A stretch of 64,000 bases of DNA from Hydrangea macrophylla (lineage: Eukaryota > Streptophyta > Magnoliopsida > Cornales > Hydrangeaceae), in contig CM066998.1 of assembly GCA_033977485.1 (NCBI GenBank), positions 31,435,501 through 31,499,500 of the forward strand, read 5' to 3'. The notes below the pieces were generated by a model. It made no database searches. It was not told the origin of the DNA and was given only the letters and a program-made list of their open reading frames with translations. Shown in pieces: positions 11,147 to 21,808 of the stretch; the first letter of the stretch is position 1; each line of letters opens with the position of its first letter. Made by a program: the position numbers and the translations under genes.

Positions 11147-11946
11147 GATGGACTTATGTTGCTTTAGGATGAAAAAAGGTCATCAACGGCCACTCATGGA
11201 CTTATGTTGGACAGATGAAAGAAGATCATCAACAGCCACTCATGGACTTATGTTGCATGAAGAAAGATGAAAGATCAACAGCCACTCATGGACTTATGTT
11301 GCTAGGAGAAAGGAAGATCATCAACAGCCACTCATGGACTTATGTTGCATGAAGAAAGATGAAAGATCAACAGCCACTCATGGACTTATGTTGCAGTAAG
11401 GAAGGAAGATCATCAATAGCCACTCATGGACTTATGTTGCATGAAGAAAGATGAAAGATCAACAGCCACTCATGGACTTATGTTGCATGAAGAAAGACGA
11501 AAGATCAACAGCCACTCATGGACTTATGTTGCTAGGAGAAAGGAAGATCATCAACAGCCACTCATGGACTTATGTTGCATGAAGAAAGATGAAAGATCAA
11601 CAGCCACTCATGGACTTATGTTGCAGGAAGGAAGAAAGATCATCAACAGCCACTCATGGACTTATGTTGCATGAAGAAAGATGAAAGATCAACATCCACT
11701 CATAGACTTATGTTGCAGGAAGGAAGAAAGATCATCAACAGCCACTCATGGACTTATGTTGCATGAAGAAAGATGAAAGATCAACAGCCACTCATGGACT
11801 TATGTTGCATAAAAAAAGGAAGATCATCAACAGCCACTCATGGACTTATGTTGCATGGACGGAGGAGGATCATCAACAGCAACTCATGGACTTATATTGC
11901 ATGAAGAAAAATGAAAGATCAACAGCCACTCATGGACTTATGTTGC
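11147..11946. repeat. ~46-bp minisatellite, about 17 copies (B-specific)
   Basis: The repeating core is GCCACTCATGGACTTATGTT. Two subtypes, ending ATGAAGAAAGATGAA or GGAGAAAGGAAGATCATC, tend to alternate, giving a higher-order dimer of about 95 bp. I see no comparable array in D. Confidence 0.93.
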
Positions 11947-12439
11947 AAGGAGATGATGGTCAACTTTCGATGGTTTGGAAAGGGATGAAATTCGCATTTG
12001 CCCTAAGTTTGGACGCTTCTCATGCTGATGCCTTAACCGGTACAGTAATGGTGTTTGGTACTTCTGCTTGTATTGGCATGCTCTTTATAACTTGATTTGA
12101 AAATTTTATTAGTCACTATTGACTTACACATTTGAGACTACAACAGACTCAAAAACTTGACAGTTACTGACGCACGAGGACGACACATTTGACACCAAAA
12201 TGAAACAAGCTCGTCTTGTCAAAACTTGATGTGCTTTTGTCATAAACGATGTACCATTTCTCTTCTGGTGTTCACCCCTCATCTTAACATGGTAGCACTT
12301 TGCTGATAAATCTGATTTTTTTGAAAATTCCTCCCTAGTGATCTAGTCAATTTTCTACTTCTCCCAGGAAGTTCTTTGAATTAGTGCCTTAGCTTTTAGA
12401 GTAAAAGATGCTCTATTTCAAAATTTTCAAAACAACTTG
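11947..12439. other. B unique non-coding stretch
   Basis: No gene or repeat is seen. It corresponds to D 40500-40960 in reverse orientation. Confidence 0.6.
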
Positions 12440-12720
12440 GTAACTTGAAAACTCGCCCTCGGTGCGAAGGGATTGTGTTAGGCAAACGGAGTTTGCCCCT
12501 AGTTTGAGGTGTACAAGGTGGGATTCATAAGGAAACGAGGTGGGTGACCGAAGTTCGCCCCTAGTTTGGATGATGGTTTTTTGGAGGTTTTGGGCAAACG
12601 AGGTAGGAGACCGAAGTTTGCCCCTTGTATGAAGGGTAGATAGTAAAATTCAGGCAAACGAGGCGAGTAGCCAAAGTTTGCCCCTAGTATGAAAGGTGAT
12701 TTTCTGGCTTGAGGCAAGGA
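12440..12720. repeat. GGGCAAACGAGG minisatellite
   Basis: About four imperfect copies of roughly 60-70 bp with the core GGCAAACGAGG...CGAAGTTTGCCCCTAG. Each unit carries GGCAAAC and TTTGCCC as short inverted arms. D has the same array at 40225-40490. Note that TTTGCCCCTC also occurs next to the PPT. Confidence 0.85.
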
Positions 12721-12939
12721 CCGTGACTTTAATCTCTCAAATGCTCATAACTTTTGCCTAGGCACCAGTGAGTTGACCTAGCAAGCTCTTTTCTCTCTTT
12801 TGTTATTGCTCACCTTGGATTTAGCTCTAATTTTTGCCTAGGCGTCCTTTCGGATTTTTGACCTAGCGAGCCATCCTTCTTTTCTTTTTGAAAGTCTGCC
12901 TACGTACCCCCGAGCGGGGATCAGGTCCAACGTAGTTCG

Positions 12940-13690
12940 GGCCAAAGTCTTGAAAGAAAGGGGGGTTGATTATGATGGTGTCGACCGAACCGATGCGGTT
13001 ATCTACGTATCCTCGAGTGGGAATCAGGTCGAGCGTAGTTCAAGGCAAGGCTTGAAGGAAATTGGTTTGATTATGATGGTGTTGACCGAACCGATGTGGT
13101 TGCCTACGTATCCCCGAGTGGGAATCAGGTCAAGCGTAGTTTAAGGCAAGGCTTGAAGGAAATTGGTTTGATTATGATGGTGTTGACCGAACCGATGTGG
13201 TTGCCTACGTATCCCCGTGTGGGAATCAGGTCAAGCGTAGTTCAAGGCAAGGCTTGAAGGAAATTGGTTTGATTATGATGGTGTTGACCGAACCGATATG
13301 GTTGCCTACGTATCCCCGAGTGGGAATCAGGTCAAGCGTAGTTCAAGGCAAGGCTTGAAGGAAATTGGTTTGATTATGATGGTGTTGACCGAACCGATGT
13401 GGTTGCCTACGTATCCCCGAGTGGGAATCAGGTCAAGCATAGTTCAAGGCAAGGCTTGAAGGAAATTGGTTTGATTATAATGGTGTTGACCGAACCGATG
13501 TGGTTGCCTACGTATCCCCGAGTGGAAATCAGGTCAAGCGTAGTTCAAGGCAAGGCTTGAAGGAAATTGGTTTGATTATGATGGTGTTGACCGAACCGAT
13601 ATGGTTGCCTACGTATCCCCGAGTGGGAATCAGGTCAAGCGTAGTTCAAGGCAAGGCATGAAGGAAATTGGTTTGATTATGATGGTTTTT
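12940..13690. repeat. 101-bp minisatellite, about seven to eight copies
   Basis: The unit is about 101 bp and contains GACCGAACCGATGTGGTTGC, CTACGTATCCCCGAGTGGG and AAGGCAAGGCTTGAAGG. Neighbouring copies differ by only a few bases, so amplification was recent. D carries four to five copies of the same unit in reverse at 39660-40060, more diverged. The CTACGTATCCC motif also appears singly near 9523 and 43635. Confidence 0.93.
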
Positions 13691-14751
13691 CAAACCAATC
13701 GTCAAAGAAGTTCAAACTTGAGCCACTTATGGTAGCTTTGAATAAAGGATTTAGTTTCAATCTCCCTTTCTTTTCTTTTTGTTTTTGTTTTTGTTTTGTT
13801 TTGAGGATTGATCTTTTTCACTTTCGTCTAGCCAGTCAATTTTGCTTTTTAATGTAGTCGATTCTTGTGAGATCTTTCAATCGCAATCTCAGAATTCCAG
13901 AATGTGCATGTCAGCTCTCGGAATTTATTTGTGGCCATTCCGTGCCTTTTGAATTGTGATCTTGGCACGTTCTTAAGATGTATCTTGAAGCGTATGATTC
14001 TCTCATTTGTTTCATCAAAAATTTTCTCTAACATTTTGACTGGTTAGGGTCAGATTTTGGAAATCAACACCTTTTTCAGCTCTAACTTTTGCCTAGGTGC
14101 CCTTTCGGGTTTTCAACCTAGCGAGCTCTTTTTTGTTCTTTTTCTTTGTTTTTTTTTTTTTTGAAAGTGGAGATGAAACTCACTAAAATGTTTGGCTACC
14201 ATCAAGGACTAAGTCTACACAGGTTCATATGGCTCTCAATTGGGTTGGGCCCAAGGCTTTGAAATGGTGGGAAAAGGGTATTGGGCAAGCCCCAAGTCAG
14301 TTCCAAGCATGTCCTTTCAAGATTGAGGCAAGAGAATCTTTAAATTCTTAAAGTAAGACTATTCAATTCTCGGCTCTTCATCGGTGTCTGCACAAAATTG
14401 ACTTTGACCTTTCAGGATTTTTTTTGTTTAAGTAAATTTTTTTTTTTTGGCATAGTAATATCCATGGTAATTTGAAAAGTGACACTTCAGTTCAGCGATT
14501 CATGCATCTATGACTAGGCACATCAGATTAGGCAAAATGAGACTTTATTCCATCAGTAGAGGAGGATTACAGACTTATTAACAACTTGATGACAGACAGA
14601 CTCGACCATAAGACTAGACAAAACATACAACAGACTCGACTAGACTCGACCTGGTCTCAAATGGAATGTCACAGTGACTCACTTATTCTTTTTTTTTTTT
14701 TTCTAAAGAGCATCTTCATTTGGTTTTCTAGCAAGAGTCCCAAACACCATC
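13691..14751. other. B non-coding stretch next to C
   Basis: No gene is seen; several T-runs are present. It matches D 38600-39650 in reverse. The short open frame near 13849-14034 has no domain. Confidence 0.65.
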
Positions 14752-14756
14752 ACTTC
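14752..14756. repeat. Target-site duplication ACTTC (left copy, C into B)
   Basis: ACTTC precedes TGATCGGG and is repeated at 23136-23140 after ACAACATCA. Confidence 0.95.
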
Positions 14757-14933
14757 TGATCGGGAGAGAACTAATCCTATTTATACGCCTTAATGAGCAT
14801 TTGTTAGTACCTTTTTATTCTGTTTTTGTATATTTTTACTTCGTTTTCTAGTTTCTGACAGGTTTTGGAAGAAATCAGCTAAACCAGGCTAAACAGGGTG
14901 AAAAAGCAGAAGAAAAGAAGCTGAAAAAACCAA

Positions 14934-15032
14934 GTCGCGCGCGCGACCCGCGCCCGCGAAATCCGAGAAATCGCTCGCGCGACCCGCGCGCGCGAAAGCC
15001 AAATGTCGCGCTCGCGCGACCCGCTCGCGCGA
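14934..15032. repeat. CG-palindrome island in the C 5' LTR
   Basis: About 100 bp built from TCGCGCGCGCGACC, CTCGCGCGACCC and similar units in otherwise AT-rich DNA. It lies ~140 bp upstream of the TATA box. The other copies are at 21986-22084, 52861-52982 and 60006-60140. Confidence 0.92.
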
Positions 15033-15175
15033 TATGCCCAAAAAACCAAAGTTGCGTATTTCAGTATACTGAAGACTCCTGTGCCAACGAGACTGCTAAA
15101 CGACGTCCAGACTGTAAATTACATGCGTTTCAGTCCGTTTCGAGTTGTAAAGGCTTCCAAAACATGTTGTAAATC

Positions 15176-15183
15176 TATATAAA
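15176..15183 (+). promoter_or_regulatory. TATA box of the C 5' LTR
   Basis: TATATAAA in AAATCTATATAAACTC. It is also present in the 3' LTR at 22228-22235. In E the same place reads TATTTAAA (51811-53160 LTR) or TATTAAA (58957-60318 LTR). Confidence 0.75.
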
Positions 15184-16088
15184 CTCTATTTTACTTCAAT
15201 TAGAGGGTTGGCAATTATTATACACACATTCTACAACCATACTTCCAGCCATTGAAGGGAGGGAAGCAAGGAGAAGAAGAAGAAGACCAAGGGTTTCCAT
15301 GGCCTCCTCCATCAACCTCTTGCTATCTACTACTTCTATGGACGGCTAGATCATTGATCTAGGGTTTCAATGAAGCCCTAGATGAGTAATAGGGTTTTAT
15401 TTATGCTTTTGTTTTAGTCTATTATGTATGGATGACAGTCACATGTGTAGAGGATTTTTATAAATAAATCGTACTTTAATTGATTAAATCATTGCTTTCA
15501 GAATTTATTCTTGTCTTAGATCTATTTTGACTGTGATGTGCTCAACGATCTATTCTTGCTATGCTTGTTTAGATTGTTTACATGTGATGGTGCTTTATTG
15601 ATTCGTGCTATCAAGTATCCGAATAGTCCATGCCTAGGTTAGACGGATTAGATCACAACCCTAGTTTAGTGTGAGATAATTCGTGCTATCCGCAGATGGA
15701 TTATGTTGGTGCTTGAACCATGATTATCTTCTTGTCGGAGGAATTGGGCTTGTAGCTACAATTCCCCATATTCATCCAACGTAATAAGCTAAAGTAATTC
15801 ATAGATATTCCTATTATGAAGCTAGTGGTGGATTTGCAATCCTAGGTTTCCTTTAAATATTATTTAAAAACACTTTTAATTGCTTTCATAAGTTAGATTT
15901 ACTTTTATTGTTATTAGTTTAATTAAATCCAAATCAAACTCCGTTTTTCCCTAATTAACTAGACTTAGGTTTTAAAATTAAATCGCTGTAGTAATCAATC
16001 TCTGTGGGTTCGACCTTTACTTCCACACTGCAAATCTATTGAAAAGTAAAGAATACTTTTATATCTTGATTTTGACAACATCAATTTT

Positions 16089-16109
16089 TGGCGCCGTTGC
16101 CGGGGATTG
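16089..16109 (+). other. Primer binding site of C (Athila type)
   Basis: TGGCGCCGTTGCCGGGG follows the LTR by five bases. This PBS, attributed to tRNA-Asp in the Athila literature, is diagnostic of the lineage. The stretch 16110-16569 is an AT-rich untranslated leader with no gene. Confidence 0.88.
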
Positions 16110-16569
16110 TATTACTACTCTTAGTTTTATAATCGTAGTTTAGTTAATTCGTAAATATTAGATTAGTTTTTATTCTTCTTATTTTCTGTTTTTGTTTTTA
16201 GTTACTAACTTGTTTTCTTTTATTTTGTAGTCAACGTTTCCGAGTGGAGCGGCTAATTACATCAAAGGAGCTTACGCAAAAATAATATAAAATAAAAAAA
16301 TTAAATAAATTGCTTCCTTTGGAATTCGCTTTAAACCGCTGTAAGTCAGGGCGCTGTGACGCACTATTTGCATTAGTTTAAGGTTAATTGCACTGCATTA
16401 GCTAGGAAACCCGGGGCGCTGGGCTTGACGCGGTCATTACATTACAGGATAATTTTCATGCATCACAGTAGTTGAATGCTTGTTATCTTAGTTGCGTGAT
16501 TGCTTGCTATTTGTTTTTCTTTTGTTGAGTCAGTTTTTGTTTTTAGTTTCTGTTTCTTTATTTTAGTTT

Positions 16570-16675
16570 ATGTTGGGTACACGTTCAAATAAACCAGATT
16601 TAAAATCTTTTCGATCTTGAACTTGAACGTACCTTAAGAACCAGTAAGTCCACAACCCAAGCTTCTAGAGCTAGG
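16570..16675 (+). pseudogene. Original N-terminus of C gag, frameshifted
   Basis: An ATG at 16570 starts the same N-terminus (MLGTRSNKPDLKS...) as the gag of E. In C a run of four T at 16608-16611, against three in E, shifts the frame after about 13 codons. The downstream gag frame is exactly one base out of phase with this ATG, which confirms a single-base insertion. Without it gag would begin here. Confidence 0.85.
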
Positions 16676-16786
16676 TTGCAAGACGACGAATCAACTCCGA
16701 TTCCGTTGTCGTTGTTTGAGGCCGAAATTCAGAGTACTCGTGAACGGTTAAGGAGAGCTCGAACTTTTAAAATCGAACCAATTAAA

Positions 16787-19174
16787 ATGGCTGACGGTGG
16801 AAATAACAATAACAACCAAAATAACGATGGTGCGAATATGAACAATCTTAATATACCGCCACCACCTCCACTTATAAATTATTTTATTCCTACTACTTAC
16901 ACGCCACAAGCCGGTATCGAATTACCGGAGGCGACGGCATCTCACTTTGAGATTAAGTCGTCTACGATCTCGCTACTACCTTCTTTCCATGGCCGTCTAA
17001 ATGAAGACCCTTACCAACACTTAGGAGATTTTCAGGGTATATGCTCTACTTTGAAAATACAACACCTAAATAATGATGAATTAAAATTGCGGCTCTTCCC
17101 ATTCTCCTTAAGAGACAAAGCGAAGTATTGGCTTCAATCTTTGGAGCCAAACACAATAAAAACATGGGAAGCTTTACACACCGCCTTTTTACAAAAGTTT
17201 TTCCCTATTATGCGTACAAATAAGATAAGAAAAGATATAACTAATTTTGTGATGCAAGATGGGGAATCACTTTATGACACGTGGGAAAAATTTAAAGAAT
17301 TACTACGTTCGTGTCCACATCATCAGGTTCCCAAGTGGCAATTGGTTCAAGTCTTCTACGAGGGGCTTATTCCCTCTGTTAGGAATACCGTCGATGCTGT
17401 TTGTGCGGGGACTTTCCTACACAAAAGCGCCGACGAGGCCTGGAAAATATTTGAAACACTAAGTGAGAATTCGATGCATCAGGCTGTGTCGGTACGTTCT
17501 GAGGGATACATTCAACCTAAGAGAGAGGTGACAGTTGAGTCAAGTCAATCAATTCAAATACAAGAATTAAATAGAAAACTTGACCGACTGATGCAAATGA
17601 ACAAACCGTCTAATCCATCCTCTTTAGAAGTATGTGCATTATGTTCTGAACCGTCCCATAATATCTTTGCATGTCCTTCTGCATCTCAATATCCGGAATT
17701 TATTGAACAACACGTTAATTCTATGCAACAATTCCCCCAAAATAATTATAATCCTAGGTCGACTAATTTTCCAAATACGTACCGACCCCAATACCAACAA
17801 GGTCAATACCAACCACCTCCTCCACCTCCACGCAATAATGCATTTGAGGAGAAGGTGTTGGCCTCACTTGAAAACTTTGGATCGGTGGTTCAGTTAGTAC
17901 ACTCTCACACACAATCCATCGCAAAACTAGAGTCCCAAGTAGGGCAAATTGTTAATACATTAAACCGTTTAACTGAGAGTAAGTTGCCGAGTCAACCTAC
18001 TCAGCAACCTAAAGGGCAATACGCAGTGGGTAGTACGAGTGAGAGCGTGAACGCTGTTTCGACTAGGACGACTATTCGAGATGAGGAAGTTGTTGTAGTT
18101 CCGGATGAGAGTGAGAAAGATGGAAAAATTAACTTAAATGTGAATAAGGAGGGTGAGGGAACGAGTAGAATTCAAAAAGATAAAGGACCGGCCCCAACAA
18201 ACTATATTCCAAGAATGCCATATCCACCAAACGTTGAGGGACCGTCACATTCACCTAAGAAAGGGTCTAAGGTTGAGGATATACTCGAGGTGTTCAAACA
18301 AGTTAAAATAAATATTCCTTTCCTCGATGCAATTAAACAAATACCCGCCTATGCTAAATGTTTAAAAGATCTTTGTACTCAAAAGTGCAAAATACGGAGT
18401 CATACTCCTAAAAAGGTCTTCCTCACGGAAAAAGTAAGTTCTATATTCCAACACGCTCCTCCGAAGTATAAGGATCCCGGTACACCTACTATTTCATGTG
18501 TCATAGGTGACACTATCATTCATAGGGCTCTCCTTGACTTAGGAGCTAGTGTTAATCTCATACCTTATCACGTCTATCAACAATTAGGACTAGGTGAACT
18601 GAAACCTACGACCGCTACTATACAATTAGCGGATCGTTCTATTAAAGTTCCTAGAGGAATCGTCGAGGACGTCTTGGTTAAAGTTGATAAATGCTATTAT
18701 CCTGTCGACTTCATGGTCCTTGACACTGAACCCGTGCTAGATGTTAGGAAACATACTCCTGTCATCTTAGGCCGTCCATTCTTAGCAACCGCCAACGCAC
18801 GTGTTAACTGTCGGACGGGGGTAATGAAAGTGTCATTTGGGAACATGAATCTAAAATTAAACGTTTTTAATGCTATGGATCAACCTCCTAAAAACGACGA
18901 TTTCCTATGTGAGGTGGAAGGTGAGGTAACACGGAATAGTGAGCCTATTAAAGAAATAAAGGTGAGTGGGGAAAACAATATAGCGGACGATGATGAGTGG
19001 ATGAATCCTAATCCTGTAGACCCTAATGCGAAATCTACTCGGAAGGTAAGAAATCGATTCGAACATAATGACAAACCATTAATCGATTTAATTCAAAGCG
19101 ATGTAATTTCTGCGTACCACCGAGCTATGCCTAACATTCTTAGGGGTACACAGTCCGATTTACGGCCTCCATGA
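16787..19174 (+). CDS. Gag-protease polyprotein of C (Athila-like)
   Basis: The frame is open from at least 16676 to the stop at 19174; 16787 is its first ATG (MADGGNNNN), giving 795 residues. After an Asn-rich and Pro-rich start comes the retrotransposon gag domain (SLLPSFHGRLNEDPYQHLGDF, DKAKYWL, W-E-x-L-x-x-x-F-L-x-K-F-F-P). A zinc knuckle CALC-SEPS-H-NIFA-C follows at 17633-17674, then a Q/N/P-rich linker and a coiled-coil-like stretch. The aspartic protease has LLDLGASVNLIP (D at 18536) and ILGRPFLATANA. The DLGAS form instead of DTGAS is, as far as I recall, usual in Athila. The frame ends after the protease, with no RT. The protein would act in the cytoplasmic particle. Translation from 16787 loses about 74 residues relative to the E-type start, so function is uncertain. 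Confidence 0.88.
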   Translation: MADGGNNNNNQNNDGANMNNLNIPPPPPLINYFIPTTYTPQAGIELPEATASHFEIKSSTISLLPSFHGRLNEDPYQHLGDFQGICSTLKIQHLNNDELKLRLFPFSLRDKAKYWLQSLEPNTIKTWEALHTAFLQKFFPIMRTNKIRKDITNFVMQDGESLYDTWEKFKELLRSCPHHQVPKWQLVQVFYEGLIPSVRNTVDAVCAGTFLHKSADEAWKIFETLSENSMHQAVSVRSEGYIQPKREVTVESSQSIQIQELNRKLDRLMQMNKPSNPSSLEVCALCSEPSHNIFACPSASQYPEFIEQHVNSMQQFPQNNYNPRSTNFPNTYRPQYQQGQYQPPPPPPRNNAFEEKVLASLENFGSVVQLVHSHTQSIAKLESQVGQIVNTLNRLTESKLPSQPTQQPKGQYAVGSTSESVNAVSTRTTIRDEEVVVVPDESEKDGKINLNVNKEGEGTSRIQKDKGPAPTNYIPRMPYPPNVEGPSHSPKKGSKVEDILEVFKQVKINIPFLDAIKQIPAYAKCLKDLCTQKCKIRSHTPKKVFLTEKVSSIFQHAPPKYKDPGTPTISCVIGDTIIHRALLDLGASVNLIPYHVYQQLGLGELKPTTATIQLADRSIKVPRGIVEDVLVKVDKCYYPVDFMVLDTEPVLDVRKHTPVILGRPFLATANARVNCRTGVMKVSFGNMNLKLNVFNAMDQPPKNDDFLCEVEGEVTRNSEPIKEIKVSGENNIADDDEWMNPNPVDPNAKSTRKVRNRFEHNDKPLIDLIQSDVISAYHRAMPNILRGTQSDLRPP

Positions 19175-19220
19175 GTCTTATGCTAGAAAGGTCTAGCTAA
19201 AGACGTAAAAGTTAGCGCTT

Positions 19221-19238
19221 CTTGGGAGGCAACCCAAG
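19221..19238 (+). other. Perfect hairpin downstream of C gag-protease
   Basis: CTTGGGAGGCAACCCAAG has a six-base perfect stem and six-base loop, about 47 bases after the stop codon. E has the same 18 bases at 55706-55723. From memory, a GGGAGGCAACCC motif is common after the coding region of Athila elements. Role unknown. Confidence 0.8.
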
Positions 19239-19383
19239 CTTTATGTTGCCCGTTCCTTTTATTTTTGGTCGTTTTTGGGTCTGTTTGTGTCTGTTTTAGA
19301 TATTTTGGACAGGTTTGGGGGTTGGAATTAAGTTATTTTAATAATATATACATAATTTTAATCAAAAAGTGGAAGAAACCATT

Positions 19384-19541
19384 CTCGCGCGCGCGGCCCG
19401 CTCGCGCGAGACGTCGCTCGCGCGGCCCGCTGGCGCGAGAGTGCCCCTTAGTATTTTTCTTTCCTTTTCTTTTATATGATGCCTCAGTAGTTCCTCGCGC
19501 CTCATTTCGCGGGCGCGAGGTACCTCGCTCGCGCGAGATTG

Positions 19542-19572
<31 letters not shown>

Positions 19573-19620
19573 TTGGAAATTCGCGCGCGCGACGGCCGCT
19601 CGCGCGGACCGCGCGCGCGA
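19384..19620. repeat. Second CG-palindrome island (C 3' non-coding region)
   Basis: Blocks such as CTCGCGCGCGCGGCCCGC and TCGCTCGCGCGG are separated by AT-rich DNA and a run of about 26 A (19546-19571). E has the matching island at 55326-55560. The Arg/Ala-rich frames across it are by-products of the repeats. Confidence 0.9.
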
Positions 19621-21798
19621 TACCCCCAATTTCTGTTTTTTTCTTTTGTTTTCTATCTTTTCCCCCATACTTGTTCTGATTATGTTTTTGTTTCTGTTTT
19701 GTTTATTTGTTTCATTTTAGATCGAGTTAGTTATTGTTTTCCTTATTATATTTATACTTTTTCGTTTTTTTTCTTTTCCTTTTGCTAGTTTAGTTTAGTT
19801 TAACTTAGTTTTTTAGATTTTTATTTTGTATTTTGATTTCATTTACTTTTAATATTCTTTTGTTAGTTTCTTTTTCGTTTATCTAGTATTAACAGGTAAC
19901 ATTGAACTCTATTGTCATATTCCTTTGTGTTAACCTGTTTTCCATTACCGAGATCGAGGTATTATCGTTTTTTTTCTTTACGTACTCTCCTTTCTTTCAT
20001 TTTATTGTTTCATTAGGGACAATGAAAGGTTTAGGTTTGGGGGTATGCACACACATGCACGTTATTATGCACTAAAATTTTAAAATTTTCAATAAGTGTG
20101 TTTAAATAAACGATGTTACCTACGGTTTTGCAATCGCTAGTCGATACTTCTTGTTATGTAATGTGATTTGTTATAGAATGATAAACAAGAGAATATGTGA
20201 TTAAATATTTGCTGAAGTCATGTTGAAATATTTTAAGTTATGTATTGTTTGAATCGTAGTTTTATATCATAGATTTGCACATAAACTTATGCACTGCACG
20301 TAGTCGCTTGAATACATGTTGGTTGTGAACTATAATATGATTCGGATTTCTAGATAACACATGGTGGAGACTAAGCCCGGTGAGCTTTTGAGCCTATCTT
20401 TTCTATTTAGAGGGTTATAAATATCTTGTGTTTGTCGAATTTCATTGAAATAGCACATCTACTTGTTGTTTAGTCTCATTATTCTTGTTTTGGTTGATAG
20501 TCAAGTTAAAATAGTTGTTACCATGCTAAATAATCTTCCGTCGTAAACATTGAAGAACCATACGACTTCAGGAAATGATTTTAGGCCCTCTTTGTTTATG
20601 ACCAATAAATGAAAAATTTCCTTAGTTCACCCTTTGAGCCATTGAAATGCCATTTCTTTCTTAAATTACCATTATCCTTGTTTTTGCTCCAATTTGGCCA
20701 ACTTGGAGTTCACCTCTGAAAGATTGATCACCTTTTAGTGGTGTTAAGGCGATGTGTGATTGAGAAGAAGAAGAAAATAAGATGATGTTTGGGGTTTGCC
20801 TTGTAATTATTGAATATTTGTTTCAAAAGCAACGAGGAGGAAAAGAATAAAAGAAAACAAAATAAAAAGGAGAAGGTTGAAAAAAAAATGAAAGAAAAGA
20901 AGAAAAATGAATGAAAAGGAATGAAGAGAAAGAAAAGATGAAAGTTTGTAGAAGAAGAATGAAAGAAATCGAACATGCCTTACAATGCCATTCTAAATCT
21001 ACCCATATATCCATTTTATCCTTTTTCATTACCTGAGCCATGTTACAACCTTTAAAAAGTCCTATTTGATCCTAGGAAACATGGTTCGGATATGAAAATG
21101 ATGGGAGGGGATTAAAAGATGGTAATGATTAATTTTTCTTGATTGATTGGCATCCTATCCATGAGACTACTGTTCTTTCATGTCATGCGTCTTTTTCATG
21201 TCGTATGTGAGCGTTATTCGTCTTGAAAACATAATTCTTTTGCTCACGTATAATAGAGAAATTACACATGTTTCTGAGTGTTTCATTTTAGAGTGTAATT
21301 AACATTGTGAGATTCGTAGTCACATTGTGAGATTCGTAGTCAAGACATAGTTAGATGGTCATCCGAGTTATATTCCAAGTTTATGACATACGCGTGTTTA
21401 TTTGACTACCATATCACACACGTGCAATCTTATGAGGAACTCTATTGATTTATACGATGCATGTGCTTGAGAGTGTTTTTCATGATGTATGTAGACGTTT
21501 GATTCTATTTCTTTATGTCGTTATTCTATTTCGAATCTTTGTTGTATAATAAGGAGTATTGATTGTTTTATTTTTCGTTTTAATAAAAGTTTTTAAAATT
21601 TTAAGTTAATAAAGATGGTTGTGGGTAACTTGTTGACGAGAACCCTCACGAGACTTCACTCGTCCGACTAGGGACACCTAGGGGTTTAAAAGGCTTGTTG
21701 CATAAGCTAAATGCAATCGTGATCCATACGAAAATGGAATAGATTTTTTTATTAGTAGTTTTTATTTTAGTTTTGCTCGAGGACTAGCAAAATGTAGG
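19621..21798 (+). other. C 3' non-coding region
   Basis: No recognisable gene. Frames on either strand here have no domain and are not kept in E. A purine-rich tract at 20760-20960 explains the Phe/Ser-rich minus-strand frames. The block is collinear with E 53173-55325. It occupies the place where RT and integrase would be in an autonomous element. Confidence 0.8.
21302..21341. repeat. 20-bp tandem duplication
   Basis: ACATTGTGAGATTCGTAGTC occurs twice in direct succession in C. E has it once (near 53630-53650), so this is a copy-specific duplication. Confidence 0.9.
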
Positions 21799-21808
21799 TT
21801 TGGGGGTG
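21799..21808 (+). other. Polypurine tract of C
   Basis: TTTGGGGGTG directly precedes the 3' LTR start TGATCGGG. Confidence 0.85.

Larger units (their letters stand above)
14757..16083 (+). repeat. C 5' LTR
   Basis: 1327 bp from TGATCGGGAGAGAAC to TTTTGACAACATCA. By eye I find about five single-base differences from the 3' LTR (21809-23135). It includes a CG island and a TATA box. Confidence 0.96.

Noticed and set aside
11426..12095. Frames encoding MDLCCMKKDERSTATHGL-type repeats.
   Set aside because: By-product of the 46-bp array; no counterpart in D.
19265..19720. Arg/Ala-rich protein-like frames (also at 52734-53041, 55264-55679 and 59851-60199).
   Set aside because: They are translations of CG-palindrome islands and are not conserved between C and E apart from the repeat.
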